From contig JMRP01000005.1 of NCBI GenBank assembly GCA_000708525.1, positions 58,274 to 122,273 on the forward strand: DNA of 64,000 nt. Reading direction: 5' to 3'. Under the pieces are notes generated by a model. The model made no database searches and was not told the origin of the DNA. It worked only from the letters and a program-made list of their open reading frames with translations. This document shows, piece after piece, positions 41,566 through 50,292 of the stretch. Numbering within the stretch: the first letter of the stretch is position 1; every line of letters begins with the position of its first letter. Source of the stretch: Cyanobium sp. CACIAM 14 (GTDB lineage Bacteria; Cyanobacteriota; Cyanobacteriia; PCC-6307; Cyanobiaceae). A program made the position numbers and the translations under genes.

Positions 41566-42474
41566 TCAGCTCTTCTCCTGCAGCCCCTTGAGGGCCGCCA
41601 GCAGGGACGCCGGGCTCTGGGGATCCACCATCAGCACCGAGCCGCCCTGGGCCGCGGCCATCTGCTGACCCATGGCCATCCAGTCGCGGGCGAGCAGCAG
41701 CCGCAGGCTCTCCGCCGCCGCGGGATGGGCCTCGATCACGGCCGCCAGTTCCTGGGCCGCCTCGGCCCGCGCCTTGGCCAGCAGCAGCTGCTGCTTGGCC
41801 TGGGCATCGGCATCCAGCAGCACCGCCTCCTGCTTGGCCTTGGCATCGAGCACCAGCGCCTCGGCCCGGCCCCGGGCGGCATTCACCTGGGACTCGCGCT
41901 CGCCCTCGGAGCGCAGGATCGCCGCCCGCTTCTCCCGCTCGGCGGTCATCTGCTGCTCCATCGCCTGCTGCACCCCCTGGGAGGGCTGGATGTCCCGCAG
42001 CTCCACCCGGGTCACCTTCACGCCCCAGGGATCGGTGGCCTGATCCAGTTCCTGCAGCAGCACCTCGTTCACCTCGCTGCGGGTGGTGAAGGTCTGGTCG
42101 AGGTCGAGCTTGCCCATCTCGGCCCGGATCTGGGTGAGCACCAGGTTCACCATCGCCGCCTGGAGGTTGTCGACAGCGTAGTAGGCGCGGGCGTGCTCCA
42201 GCAGCTGCCAGTAGACCACCGCATCCACCTCGATCGAGACGTTGTCGCGGGTGATGCACTGCTGCGGGGGGATGTCGAGCACCCGCTCCTTGAGCGACTC
42301 GTGGCTCACCACCCGCTCGAGCCCGGGGATCACCAGGGAGAGGCCGGGGCGCAGCTCCCGGTCGTACTTGCCGAGCCGCTCGACGAGCATCGAACGGCTG
42401 CTGCTGGTGACCTTCACACCGCTGAGGCCCAGGCCGGCGAGCACCACCAGCACCGGAATGATCAGCGCTTCCAT
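41566..42474 (-). CDS. SPFH/Band 7 (stomatin/prohibitin-like) protein
   Basis: 'SSRSMLVERLGKYDRELRPGLSLVIPGLERVVSHESLKERVLDIPPQQCITRDNVSIEVDAVVYWQ', 'TDPWGVKVTRVELRDIQPSQGVQQAMEQQMTAEREKRAAILRSEGERE'. Confidence 0.93.
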   Translation of the reverse strand: MEALIIPVLVVLAGLGLSGVKVTSSSRSMLVERLGKYDRELRPGLSLVIPGLERVVSHESLKERVLDIPPQQCITRDNVSIEVDAVVYWQLLEHARAYYAVDNLQAAMVNLVLTQIRAEMGKLDLDQTFTTRSEVNEVLLQELDQATDPWGVKVTRVELRDIQPSQGVQQAMEQQMTAEREKRAAILRSEGERESQVNAARGRAEALVLDAKAKQEAVLLDADAQAKQQLLLAKARAEAAQELAAVIEAHPAAAESLRLLLARDWMAMGQQMAAAQGGSVLMVDPQSPASLLAALKGLQEKS

Positions 42475-42560
42475 CCAGAGATCCTGACTGGCGCCACGCT
42501 AGGCAGGATGGGGCCGATGGGAAACCGATCCGTTCCCCGCCTGTCCCTCTTTCCCCCTCG

Positions 42561-43022
42561 GTGCCCCCTGCGATGCCCCCAGCCCCGACCCTCTGGCTGG
42601 CCCTGGCGGCCGTGCTGCTGGTGCTGGTTCTGGTGGGGGCCGACACGGACGGGCTGCTGCTGATCGGCGGCCTGGCGGCTCTGGCGCTCACCCTGGCCTC
42701 GGCCCTGCTGCCGCTCGTGCCGCCGTTGCCCCAGGTGCTGCTGTTCGCCGTGCTGGTGGTGGCCGGCTACGCCTGGCTGCGGCGCTGGTCGGCCCTCCGC
42801 CAGCCCCGCTCGGTCCCCCCCGGCGCGCGGGCGGAGCTGGCGGAAGTCACCACCGCCTTCGATGCCAACGGCGAGGGGCGGGTGCGCTGGCAGGGGCAGA
42901 GCTGGGCCGCCCAGAACCTCGAACCGGGCACGAGCCTGGCCCCGGGCACCCAGGTGACGGTGATGGGCCGGGAAGGCACCTGCCTCCAGGTGCTGCCCCG
43001 CCACGAGAGCCTGCCGGGCTAG
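42561..43022 (+). CDS. NfeD-like protein
   Basis: Hydrophobic N-terminus plus OB-fold-like C-terminus 'GEGRVRWQGQSWAAQNLEPGTSLAPGTQVTVMGREGTCLQVLP'; next to SPFH gene. Confidence 0.8.
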   Translation: MPPAMPPAPTLWLALAAVLLVLVLVGADTDGLLLIGGLAALALTLASALLPLVPPLPQVLLFAVLVVAGYAWLRRWSALRQPRSVPPGARAELAEVTTAFDANGEGRVRWQGQSWAAQNLEPGTSLAPGTQVTVMGREGTCLQVLPRHESLPG

Positions 43023-43531
43023 TCGAAGAACATCAGGCTCACCACCTTGCCCATGTCCTCGGCGGTGCGGCAGCTCGAAAGCAGGGTCTCGCTGTCGTGG
43101 AAGGCGTAGCAGATCAGCTGGTCGCAGCGGTTGATGATCTCCTGGTTGCAGAGGCTGCTGGCCATGGGCAGGGGCAGCTCGTCGTGCTCGGGCTTCTCCA
43201 CCAGGTGCAGCACCCGCTCCAGCTGGTTGCGGGATTCGGCGGGCTGACGGTCGAGGCTCTGGGGCAGCAGCACGGTGAGGCGGGCAGGATCGACCTCCAG
43301 CACGCTGCGGATCACGGCGGCATTGACCCCCTGGGCACCGGAGGTGATCAGGCTGTGACCCTCCTGGGCCAGGGAGCGGGCCACCAGCTCCACCAGGTGG
43401 ACGGACACCACCGGCACATGACGGCTGCCGAGGAAGGCGATCCTGCGTTTGCCCCGGTCCTGGAGCATGGCCAGCTCCTGGGCAAGCGTATCGATCCGGT
43501 CGAGAGCCGGAAGATCAAGGGACCGGGTCAC
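43019..43531 (-). CDS. Conserved cyanobacterial DprA/LOG-like Rossmann protein
   Basis: 'KRRIAFLGSRHVPVVSVHLVELVARSLAQEGHSLITSGAQGVNAAVIRSVLEVDPARLTVLLP'. Confidence 0.7.
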   Translation of the reverse strand: MTRSLDLPALDRIDTLAQELAMLQDRGKRRIAFLGSRHVPVVSVHLVELVARSLAQEGHSLITSGAQGVNAAVIRSVLEVDPARLTVLLPQSLDRQPAESRNQLERVLHLVEKPEHDELPLPMASSLCNQEIINRCDQLICYAFHDSETLLSSCRTAEDMGKVVSLMFFD

Positions 43532-43570
43532 CCGACACCGACAACCAACCGACCGAAACTAGCAGCGGCC

Positions 43571-44677
43571 TCAGGCATGGACGGGCAGGCGCAGCCGGCG
43601 GTAGAGACGCTCGAAGCGGCAGTTCTCCTCCACCAGGCGGATGGCGTAGGTGGCCTTCACCGACTCGTGCAGCCGCACGTGGCCGATGGCGCCGTCGATC
43701 ACCTCCACGGTGGTGAGGGTGTCGTGGTCGACCTTGAGCACGGGCACCTCGAGTTCCTCGGCCCGGCTGATCAGCTGGGGCAGGGGCTCTCCGGCCCCCG
43801 TGAGAATGAGGCACTGGGTGGAGGCCTCCAGGGCCGCCAGCTGGATGTCGGTGCGGTCGCCGCCGGTGACCACCGCCATGTTGCGCCGGCGGCGGAAGAA
43901 CTCCATCGCCGAGTTCACGTTCATGGCGCCGATGGACAGGGTCTCCACCAGCAGATCGAGGCCGTCGGGACAGCAGAGCACGCTGGCGCCGAGGCGGCGG
44001 GCCAGCTCCTCCACGGTGACGCTGCGCAGCAGGGGGCTGCGGGGCAGCACGCCGAGCACCGGCAGACCGAGCCGCTCCAGGGCCGGCTCCACCGCCTCCT
44101 GAACGGCCGGCACCACTTCGGGGGGCACGGCGTTGAGCACGACCCCGGCCAGCAGATCGCCCAGCTGGCGACGGGCCTCCAGCAGCGCGTCGACGCTGCG
44201 GCTGTCGCTCCAGGGATGGACCAGCACCACCGGCGCCTCCAGGGCCTGGGCCAGCTGCACCAGAGCCAGCCCGTAGAGCAGCCCCTCGCTGAGACTGCCG
44301 GCCGCTTCCAGCAGCACCAGCCGGTCGGCGGCATCGCGGATGCGCTGCTGCAGGGCGGCCAGGCCCTCCCCCGGGGTGAGAGTCCCGGCCAGCAGACGCT
44401 CCTGGGCGGCCCCCGGCTCGAGCACGTGCAGGGAGGGGATCAGCTGGTCCCGGGGGATGCCGAGGGTGGCGCCGATGAAGCGGACGTCGGGGTCGATCAG
44501 GGGGTTGCCGGGCGCCGCATCGGGGAACGTGTCGAGCGGGTCGTCCAGGCAGGTGGCCAGAGGCTTGCCGAAGGCCAGCGGCACGCCCTGGCGGATCAGC
44601 TGGCGGCCGAGACCCAGCACCACCGCCGACTTGCCGCTGAAGGGTTCGCAGGAGCCGATCAGCAGGGGGATGGACAT
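43571..44677 (-). CDS. DRTGG-domain, phosphotransacetylase-N-terminal/BioD-like P-loop protein
   Basis: 'LLIGSCEPFSGKSAVVLGLGRQLI' P-loop; C-terminal 'GGDRTDIQLAALEASTQCLILTGAGEP'; start ATG at 44677. Confidence 0.75.
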   Translation of the reverse strand: MSIPLLIGSCEPFSGKSAVVLGLGRQLIRQGVPLAFGKPLATCLDDPLDTFPDAAPGNPLIDPDVRFIGATLGIPRDQLIPSLHVLEPGAAQERLLAGTLTPGEGLAALQQRIRDAADRLVLLEAAGSLSEGLLYGLALVQLAQALEAPVVLVHPWSDSRSVDALLEARRQLGDLLAGVVLNAVPPEVVPAVQEAVEPALERLGLPVLGVLPRSPLLRSVTVEELARRLGASVLCCPDGLDLLVETLSIGAMNVNSAMEFFRRRRNMAVVTGGDRTDIQLAALEASTQCLILTGAGEPLPQLISRAEELEVPVLKVDHDTLTTVEVIDGAIGHVRLHESVKATYAIRLVEENCRFERLYRRLRLPVHA

Positions 44678-44740
44678 GAGCGACCTCGCCGCAGCCTCCA
44701 GGTTGCCGGGCAATCTAGGCAGCACTTCCATCGCGGGACC

Positions 44741-45457
44741 ATGCCGGATCGCTCGAGCGAGGCCCTCTGCGTGGCCGTGACCGGAGCCAGCGGCGCCCTG
44801 GGCCAGGCCCTGCTGCGCCGCTGGCATCAGCGAGGCGCCCGGCTGATCGCCCTCTGCCACGGCGACGCCCCGCTGGCGCTGCAGGACCCCGAGGGCCGGC
44901 CGATCCCCCTGCGCCAGGTGCGCTGGCAGGTGGGCGAGGAGGCGGCGCTCGAGCCGTTGCTGCGGGAGGTGGACGTGCTGGTGATCAACCACGGCGTCAA
45001 CGTCCGCGGCGACTGCGGCGCCGACGCGACGGCGTGCTCCCTGGAGGTGAACGCCCTGAGTGCCTGGCGGCTGCTGGAGCTGTTCGCGGCGGTGGCGCGG
45101 CGGCGGGAGGATGGCCGGCGGGCCGAGGTCTGGGTGAACACCTCGGAGGCCGAGATCCAGCCGGCCCTGAGCCCCCTCTACGAAGTCAGCAAGCGGCTGC
45201 TGGGTCAGCTGCTGAGCCTGCGGGCACCCGAACTGGCCTCCCGGCTGCGCCTGCGGCGGCTGGTGCTGGGCCCGTTCCGCTCGGCTCTCAATCCCATCGG
45301 CGTGATGGGAGCCGACTGGGTGGCCGGCCAGATCCTGCTGCAGGCCGACTGGGACTGGGGGCTGATCATCGTCACCCCGAACCCGCTCACCTACGTGCTG
45401 ATGCCCCTGGCGAGCCTGGGGCGCTGGGCCTATGTGAGCCTGCTGCGGCGGGCCTAG
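44741..45457 (+). CDS. Short-chain dehydrogenase/reductase family protein
   Basis: '[34 protein letters not shown]', '[14 protein letters not shown]', '[12 protein letters not shown]'; start ATG 44741 inside longer ORF. Confidence 0.8.
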   Translation: MPDRSSEALCVAVTGASGALGQALLRRWHQRGARLIALCHGDAPLALQDPEGRPIPLRQVRWQVGEEAALEPLLREVDVLVINHGVNVRGDCGADATACSLEVNALSAWRLLELFAAVARRREDGRRAEVWVNTSEAEIQPALSPLYEVSKRLLGQLLSLRAPELASRLRLRRLVLGPFRSALNPIGVMGADWVAGQILLQADWDWGLIIVTPNPLTYVLMPLASLGRWAYVSLLRRA

Positions 45458-46314
45458 AAGTCGCGGTCGGTGAGGATCTCGCAGCCGTCGCTGGTGACCA
45501 CGATCGTGTGCTCCCACTGGGCGGAGAGGCTGCCGTCCCTCGTCACCACGGTCCAGCGGTCCTTCAGGGTGCGGCAGGCCTTGCTGCCGGCGTTGAGGAT
45601 CGGCTCCACCGCCAGGGTCATGCCGGCCCGCAGCTGCATGTTGGGCAGATCCCTGGTGCGGTAGTTGAACACCGAGGGTTCCTCGTGGAGATTGCGGCCG
45701 ACGCCATGGCCCGTGTAGTCCTCGACGACGGCGTAGCCATGGGCCTCCACGTGATCCTGCACGGCGCCGGCCAGCTCCAGCAGGGTGCTGCCCGCCCTGA
45801 CGGTGGCCAGCCCCTTCATCAGGGATTCCTGGGCCACGCGGCTGAGCCGACGGGCCTCCTCCGGCACCCCCTCGCCCACGCAGATGGTGACGCAGCTGTC
45901 GCCGTGGTAGCCCTCGAAGTAGGCGCCGGTGTCGATCTTGAGCAGATCCCCGGCCTTGATCACCCGTCTGGCGCTGGGGATGCCGTGCACCACCTCGTCG
46001 TTGATGCTCGAGCAGATGCTGGCGGGGAAGCCGTGGTAGCCCTTGAAGCTGGGGGTGGCCCCCATGGCGCGGATGCGGGCCTCGGCATGGCGATCGAGAT
46101 CGCCGGTGGTCATGCCGGGGGCGGCCATGTCGATGATCTCCCGCAGCACCCTGGCCACGATGCGGCTGGCCTGGCGCATGATCGCGATCTCCCTGGCCGA
46201 TTTCACCTCCACGCCGCGGCGGCCCTTCTGGATGCGGGGGCCGGCCTGGGTGAGAGGGGTGGCACCGCCCTTGACGCCGTTGGTGCTGGCCAGCAGATCG
46301 GCGAACAGGTTCAT
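45454..46314 (-). CDS. map: Type I methionine aminopeptidase
   Basis: '[27 protein letters not shown]', '[35 protein letters not shown]', '[22 protein letters not shown]', '[14 protein letters not shown]'. Confidence 0.95.
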   Translation of the reverse strand: MNLFADLLASTNGVKGGATPLTQAGPRIQKGRRGVEVKSAREIAIMRQASRIVARVLREIIDMAAPGMTTGDLDRHAEARIRAMGATPSFKGYHGFPASICSSINDEVVHGIPSARRVIKAGDLLKIDTGAYFEGYHGDSCVTICVGEGVPEEARRLSRVAQESLMKGLATVRAGSTLLELAGAVQDHVEAHGYAVVEDYTGHGVGRNLHEEPSVFNYRTRDLPNMQLRAGMTLAVEPILNAGSKACRTLKDRWTVVTRDGSLSAQWEHTIVVTSDGCEILTDRDF

Positions 46315-46380
46315 GCGGTGGGAGTCGCTGCGGATGATTCAAGTTATCAATGGCGTCCCTGCGTCCGCCGTCGGTTTCCC

Positions 46381-46731
46381 GTGCCCAGCCCCACTCCAGC
46401 CGCCCCCACCCCGTCCTGGGGCGCCCGCCTGCGTCAGGCCCACGCCTGGCTGGCGCCGCTGGTGCTGGCGCCGCTGCTGATCTCGGCCCTCACGGGGGTG
46501 GCGTACCGGCTGCTGCGGGACTGGGGCGGGCTGAGCCGCGACCAGACCCACCCGCTGATGGTTCTGCACGAGGGGGAATGGCTGAAACCCTGGATGGGCC
46601 CGGTCGGCGAGACGGTCTACGTGCTGCTCAACGGGCTGGGCCTGCTGTGGATGCTGGTCACCGGCGGCTTCCTGCTGTGGGAGCGGCTGCGACGCGACTG
46701 GCGGAGGCGCGGGGGGAGGGGGACCACCTGA
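46381..46731 (+). CDS. PepSY-associated TM-like small membrane protein
   Basis: GTG start at 46381 proposed; 'LRQAHAWLAPLVLAPLLISALTGVAYRLLRDWGG...LHEGEWLKPWMGPVGETVYVLLNGLGLLWMLVTGGFLLWERLRR'. Confidence 0.6.
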   Translation: MPSPTPAAPTPSWGARLRQAHAWLAPLVLAPLLISALTGVAYRLLRDWGGLSRDQTHPLMVLHEGEWLKPWMGPVGETVYVLLNGLGLLWMLVTGGFLLWERLRRDWRRRGGRGTT

Positions 46732-46773
46732 CCCGGTAAGCTGTTGGTTTGGCCAGGCGCTCAAAGTAAAGGG

Positions 46774-47274
46774 ATGGCAACCGAGACCGATCCGTCAACC
46801 GAACCCTCGAGCGAGGAACCCACCACCGCGGTGGACCCGCAGACCGCCGAGGCGGAACTGGAACCCGCTGTGGACACCGAAGCGGCCCCCGCAGGCGTGA
46901 CGGTCACCACGGGCCGGCGGAGCGCCCGGGCCCTGATCGAGGAATTCGAGGCGGCCCAGCTGAAGAGCGATCTGCCTGAGATCTATGTGGGCGACACCGT
47001 GAAGGTGGGCGTCCGCATCCGCGAAGGCAACAAGGAGCGGGTGCAGCCCTACGAGGGTGTGGTGATCGCCAAGCGCCACGGCGGTCTCAACCAGACCATC
47101 ACCGTGCGACGCATCTTCCAGGGCATCGGTGTGGAGCGGGTCTTCCTGCTGCACAGCCCCCAGGTCGCTTCCGTCAAGGTGGAGCGGCGCGGTAAGGTGC
47201 GTCGGGCGAAGCTCTTTTATCTGCGAGACCGGGTGGGTAAAGCCACACGCGTGAAGCAGCGCTTCGATCGCTGA
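46774..47274 (+). CDS. rplS: 50S ribosomal protein L19
   Basis: '[100 protein letters not shown]'. Confidence 0.97.
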   Translation: MATETDPSTEPSSEEPTTAVDPQTAEAELEPAVDTEAAPAGVTVTTGRRSARALIEEFEAAQLKSDLPEIYVGDTVKVGVRIREGNKERVQPYEGVVIAKRHGGLNQTITVRRIFQGIGVERVFLLHSPQVASVKVERRGKVRRAKLFYLRDRVGKATRVKQRFDR

Positions 47275-47336
47275 AGCGATGGTGCCACGGGTTTTCCTGC
47301 CCGTGTCCTCTCAAGCCTTCCAGGGGTCATCGCCTT

Positions 47337-47409
47337 GCGCCGTTAGTTCAGTTGGTAGAACGCAGGTCTCCAAAACCTGATGTCGGGGGTTCAAGTCCTC
47401 CACGGCGCG
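47337..47409 (+). tRNA. trnW: tRNA-Trp (CCA)
   Basis: GCGCCGT...ACGGCGC acceptor pairing, anticodon loop CTCCAAA, T-loop GGTTCAAGTCC. Confidence 0.95.
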
Positions 47410-47445
47410 TTCGATGGCCCCATCTGCAGTCTCGTGTTTCCGAAC

Positions 47446-47634
47446 ATGGAGTTGGATCTACAACCCGGTGATGTCGTCAAGGTGCTGGAATCGGCAGCCC
47501 TGGGCTGGGTCCGAGCTCGGGTCATCCGGGTGAAGTCCGGAGGAAGGGTGGTGGTCCAGAGTGACCAGGGCCGGGAATTCACCGCCCGCGGCAATCAGGT
47601 CCGTCTGATCGAACCCGCGGGCTTCCGGCCCTGA
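47446..47634 (+). CDS. Small conserved-type hypothetical protein (62 aa)
   Basis: MELDLQPGDVVKVLESAALGWVRARVIRVKSGGRVVVQSDQGREFTARGNQVRLIEPAGFRP; the upstream start in the ORF track (47380) lies inside the tRNA. Confidence 0.65.
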   Translation: MELDLQPGDVVKVLESAALGWVRARVIRVKSGGRVVVQSDQGREFTARGNQVRLIEPAGFRP

Positions 47635-47671
47635 GCGGTCTGTCCGTCGGCCTGACAGCCCTTAGGGTTCA

Positions 47672-47697
47672 CCCCGTGCCAGGCACGGGGCTTTTTT
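47672..47697 (+). terminator. Rho-independent terminator
   Basis: CCCCGTGCC-A-GGCACGGGG inverted repeat followed by CTTTTTTG. Confidence 0.8.
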
Positions 47698-47854
47698 GTC
47701 GCTGCGGGCCAGGATCGCGCCAGACGGCGTTGACGGGGGGCCCGGTGACGATGGATACTTCCGTGGTCGGCGCTGGCGCCGTCGCGATCTCCCACCGGTG
47801 CCGGAAGACCTCCAGGGCCTCTCCGTGCCTCGCTCGGCGATCGCTGGACCAGAT

Positions 47855-47928
47855 GGGACTGTAGTTCAATCGGTTAGAGCACCGCCCTGTCACGGCGGAA
47901 GTTGCGGGTTCGAGCCCCGTCAGTCCCG
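47855..47928 (+). tRNA. trnD: tRNA-Asp (GTC)
   Basis: GGGACTG...CAGTCCC acceptor pairing, anticodon loop CTGTCAC, T-arm GCGGGTTCGAGCCCCGT. Confidence 0.95.
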
Positions 47929-47952
47929 TTCTCACCATCCGGAGCCGTTCCC

Positions 47953-49398
47953 GTGGCCGCAGGGCTTCCCGTACGCGTTCGCCTGGCCCCCAGCCCCACC
48001 GGTACCCTGCATATCGGCACCGCCCGTACGGCGGTGTTCAACTGGCTGTTCGCCCGCCACATGGGCGGAGCCTTCCTGCTGCGCATCGAGGACACCGACC
48101 GGGAACGCTCCCGGGACGCGTTCACCCAGGACATCCTCGACGGTCTGCGCTGGCTGGGACTGCGCTGGGATGAGGAGCCGGTGGTGCAGAGCGAGCGGAT
48201 CGACGCCCACCGGGCCGTGATCCGGCAACTGCTCGCGAGCGGTCACGCCTACCGCTGCTACGCCAGCGACGAGGAACTGGCGGCGATGCGGGAGCGCCAG
48301 CAGGCCGAGGGGCGTGCCCCCCGCTACGACAACCTCCACCGGGACCTCAGCCCCGCCCAGGAGCAGGCCTACATCGCCGAGGGGCGGGAAGCGGTGATCC
48401 GCTTCCGCATCGACGACGACGCCACGATCACCTGGACCGACATGGTGCGGGGGGAGATGCGCTGGGCCGGCAGCGACCTGGGCGGTGACATGGTGATCGC
48501 CCGCCGGGCCCCCGCCGGAGCCATCGGCGATCCCCTCTACAACCTGGTGGTGGTGGTCGACGACGCCGCCATGGCCATCAGCCACGTGATCCGGGGCGAG
48601 GACCACATCGCCAACACCGCCAAGCAGCTGCTGCTCTACCAGGCCCTGGGGCTGACGCCGCCGCAGTTCGCCCACACCCCCCTGATCCTCAACCAGGAGG
48701 GCCGCAAGCTCTCCAAGCGCGACGGGGTCACCTCCGTGGGCGAGTTCCGCGCCATGGGCTACACCGCCGAGGCCCTGGTCAACTACATGACGCTGCTGGG
48801 CTGGTCACCGCCGGAGGGGCTGGGCGAGCGCTTCACGCTGGAGCAGGCCGCCGCGGTGTTCTCCTTCGATCGGGTGAACCGGGCCGGCGCCCGCTTCGAC
48901 TGGGACAAGCTCAACTGGCTCAATGCCCAGGTGCTGCACGGGCTGGCCGCCGGCGAGCTGCGGCAGCGGCTGCTGCCGCTCTGGCAGGCCCGGGGCTGGG
49001 CCGGCGAAGGCGCCGCCGCCGACGCGGGCTGGCAGGAGGATCTCTGCAGCCTGCTGGGGCCCTCCCTCACCGTGCTGGAGGACGGGGTCGAGCAGGCCGT
49101 TCCCTTCTTCGAGACGCCGGAGCCGGACGACGGTGCCCTGGCCCAGCGCAGCGACGCGGGCAGCCAGGCGGCGCTGACGGCCCTGCTGGCCCGCCTGCCC
49201 AAGGGAGACCTCGACGCCACCGCGGCCCAGGAGCTGCTGGCGGAGGCGGCCGCGGCCGCCGGGGTCAAGAAGGGGGTGGTGATGAAGGGGCTGCGGGCGG
49301 CCCTGCTGGGCAGCCTGAAGGGGCCCGACCTGCTCGCCACCTGGCTGCTGCTGCACCGCACGGGCGCCGACCGGGAGCGGATCGTCGCCGCCCTCTGA
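47953..49398 (+). CDS. gltX: Glutamyl-tRNA synthetase
   Basis: '[47 protein letters not shown]', '[19 protein letters not shown]'; GTG start at 47953. Confidence 0.97.
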   Translation: MAAGLPVRVRLAPSPTGTLHIGTARTAVFNWLFARHMGGAFLLRIEDTDRERSRDAFTQDILDGLRWLGLRWDEEPVVQSERIDAHRAVIRQLLASGHAYRCYASDEELAAMRERQQAEGRAPRYDNLHRDLSPAQEQAYIAEGREAVIRFRIDDDATITWTDMVRGEMRWAGSDLGGDMVIARRAPAGAIGDPLYNLVVVVDDAAMAISHVIRGEDHIANTAKQLLLYQALGLTPPQFAHTPLILNQEGRKLSKRDGVTSVGEFRAMGYTAEALVNYMTLLGWSPPEGLGERFTLEQAAAVFSFDRVNRAGARFDWDKLNWLNAQVLHGLAAGELRQRLLPLWQARGWAGEGAAADAGWQEDLCSLLGPSLTVLEDGVEQAVPFFETPEPDDGALAQRSDAGSQAALTALLARLPKGDLDATAAQELLAEAAAAAGVKKGVVMKGLRAALLGSLKGPDLLATWLLLHRTGADRERIVAAL

Positions 49399-49430
49399 GC
49401 GGTTCTGCCGGCGGCGCAGGCCGGGCGGTC

Positions 49431-49673
49431 TCAGTCGTCGAGGGCGCCGTAGATCGGCTCCACCCGGATCGCCTGGACGCTGCCGGCCCGCAGCACCAGG
49501 TATTCGTTGCTCAGGTCGCTGATGGGCACGTTGATGAAGGCATCCGGAACCGCGGCGTTGAGCACCCCGCCGTACCAGTTCTGGAACTCCTCGAGGGTGT
49601 TGAAGTGCACCGCATGGTGGTGGCCTCCGCTCAGGAACAGATGGATGGCGTAACGGCGGGGGGTGCGGGCCAT
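49431..49673 (-). CDS. Small hypothetical protein
   Basis: 80 aa 'MARTPRRYAIHLFLSGGHHHAVHFNTLEEFQNWYGGVLNAAVPDAFINVPISDLSNEYLVLRAGSVQAIRVEPIYGALDD'; overlaps next gene by 43 bp. Confidence 0.7.
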   Translation of the reverse strand: MARTPRRYAIHLFLSGGHHHAVHFNTLEEFQNWYGGVLNAAVPDAFINVPISDLSNEYLVLRAGSVQAIRVEPIYGALDD

Positions 49674-50230
49674 GGGGCGGTGGCGACGGCGGCGGAACGC
49701 CCACAGGATGCCCCATACGGCCGCAGCAGGCTTGTCGCCGGGCGATAGAGGGGGTGGAGGGGGGCGCCGGAGGCGGTGAAGCCCAGGCATACCAGCAGCG
49801 GCTGCCGGGGGGCCAGCAGCTCCAGCACCCGGCGGTCCTGGCCCAGCAGGCGGCCGCCGTTGCCCCAGCCCAGCCAGATCAGAGCCGGAGGGGTCCCCTC
49901 GCCCGCCCACCGGGCCTGCCGGTCGCGGGCCTGCAGCCGGCGCCGGATCCAGCCCAGGTTGGCGTGCCCCACCGGATCGGCGGTGCGGGCGAGGACCGCC
50001 GGGTCGGGGCTGACGCGGGCGAAGAGATTGAGCACCTCCAGGCCGCCGTAGCCCCAGCCGGCGGCGAAGGCGATCAGCCGCCGCAGGGTGGGGTCGTCGC
50101 GGCGCCGGTCGGCGGCGGAAGGATTCAGGCCGATGAAGAGCAGGCGAGTGCCGCGCGGATCCCACACCCGCTCCAGCCACCAGCGGTAGCACCCGCAGGG
50201 GCTGAAGGCGGTCCTGCCGGTGGCGTTCAC
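49631..50230 (-). CDS. DUF1643 family protein
   Basis: 'TAFSPCGCYRWWLERVWDPRGTRLLFIGLNPSAADRRRDDPTLRRLIAFAAGWGYGGLEVLNLFARVSPDPAVL'. Confidence 0.85.
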   Translation of the reverse strand: MNATGRTAFSPCGCYRWWLERVWDPRGTRLLFIGLNPSAADRRRDDPTLRRLIAFAAGWGYGGLEVLNLFARVSPDPAVLARTADPVGHANLGWIRRRLQARDRQARWAGEGTPPALIWLGWGNGGRLLGQDRRVLELLAPRQPLLVCLGFTASGAPLHPLYRPATSLLRPYGASCGRSAAVATAPWPAPPAVTPSICS

Positions 50231-50292
50231 GGCCGCGGCGGGCCGCCGGATGGCAGGCTGTGGCGATCGGCGGGCTGATCCCGGGAACGGCC

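Noticed and set aside
47281-47310. cacggg-ttttcct-gcccgtg hairpin after rplS
   Set aside because: Stem is plausible but no downstream T-tract, so not called as a terminator.
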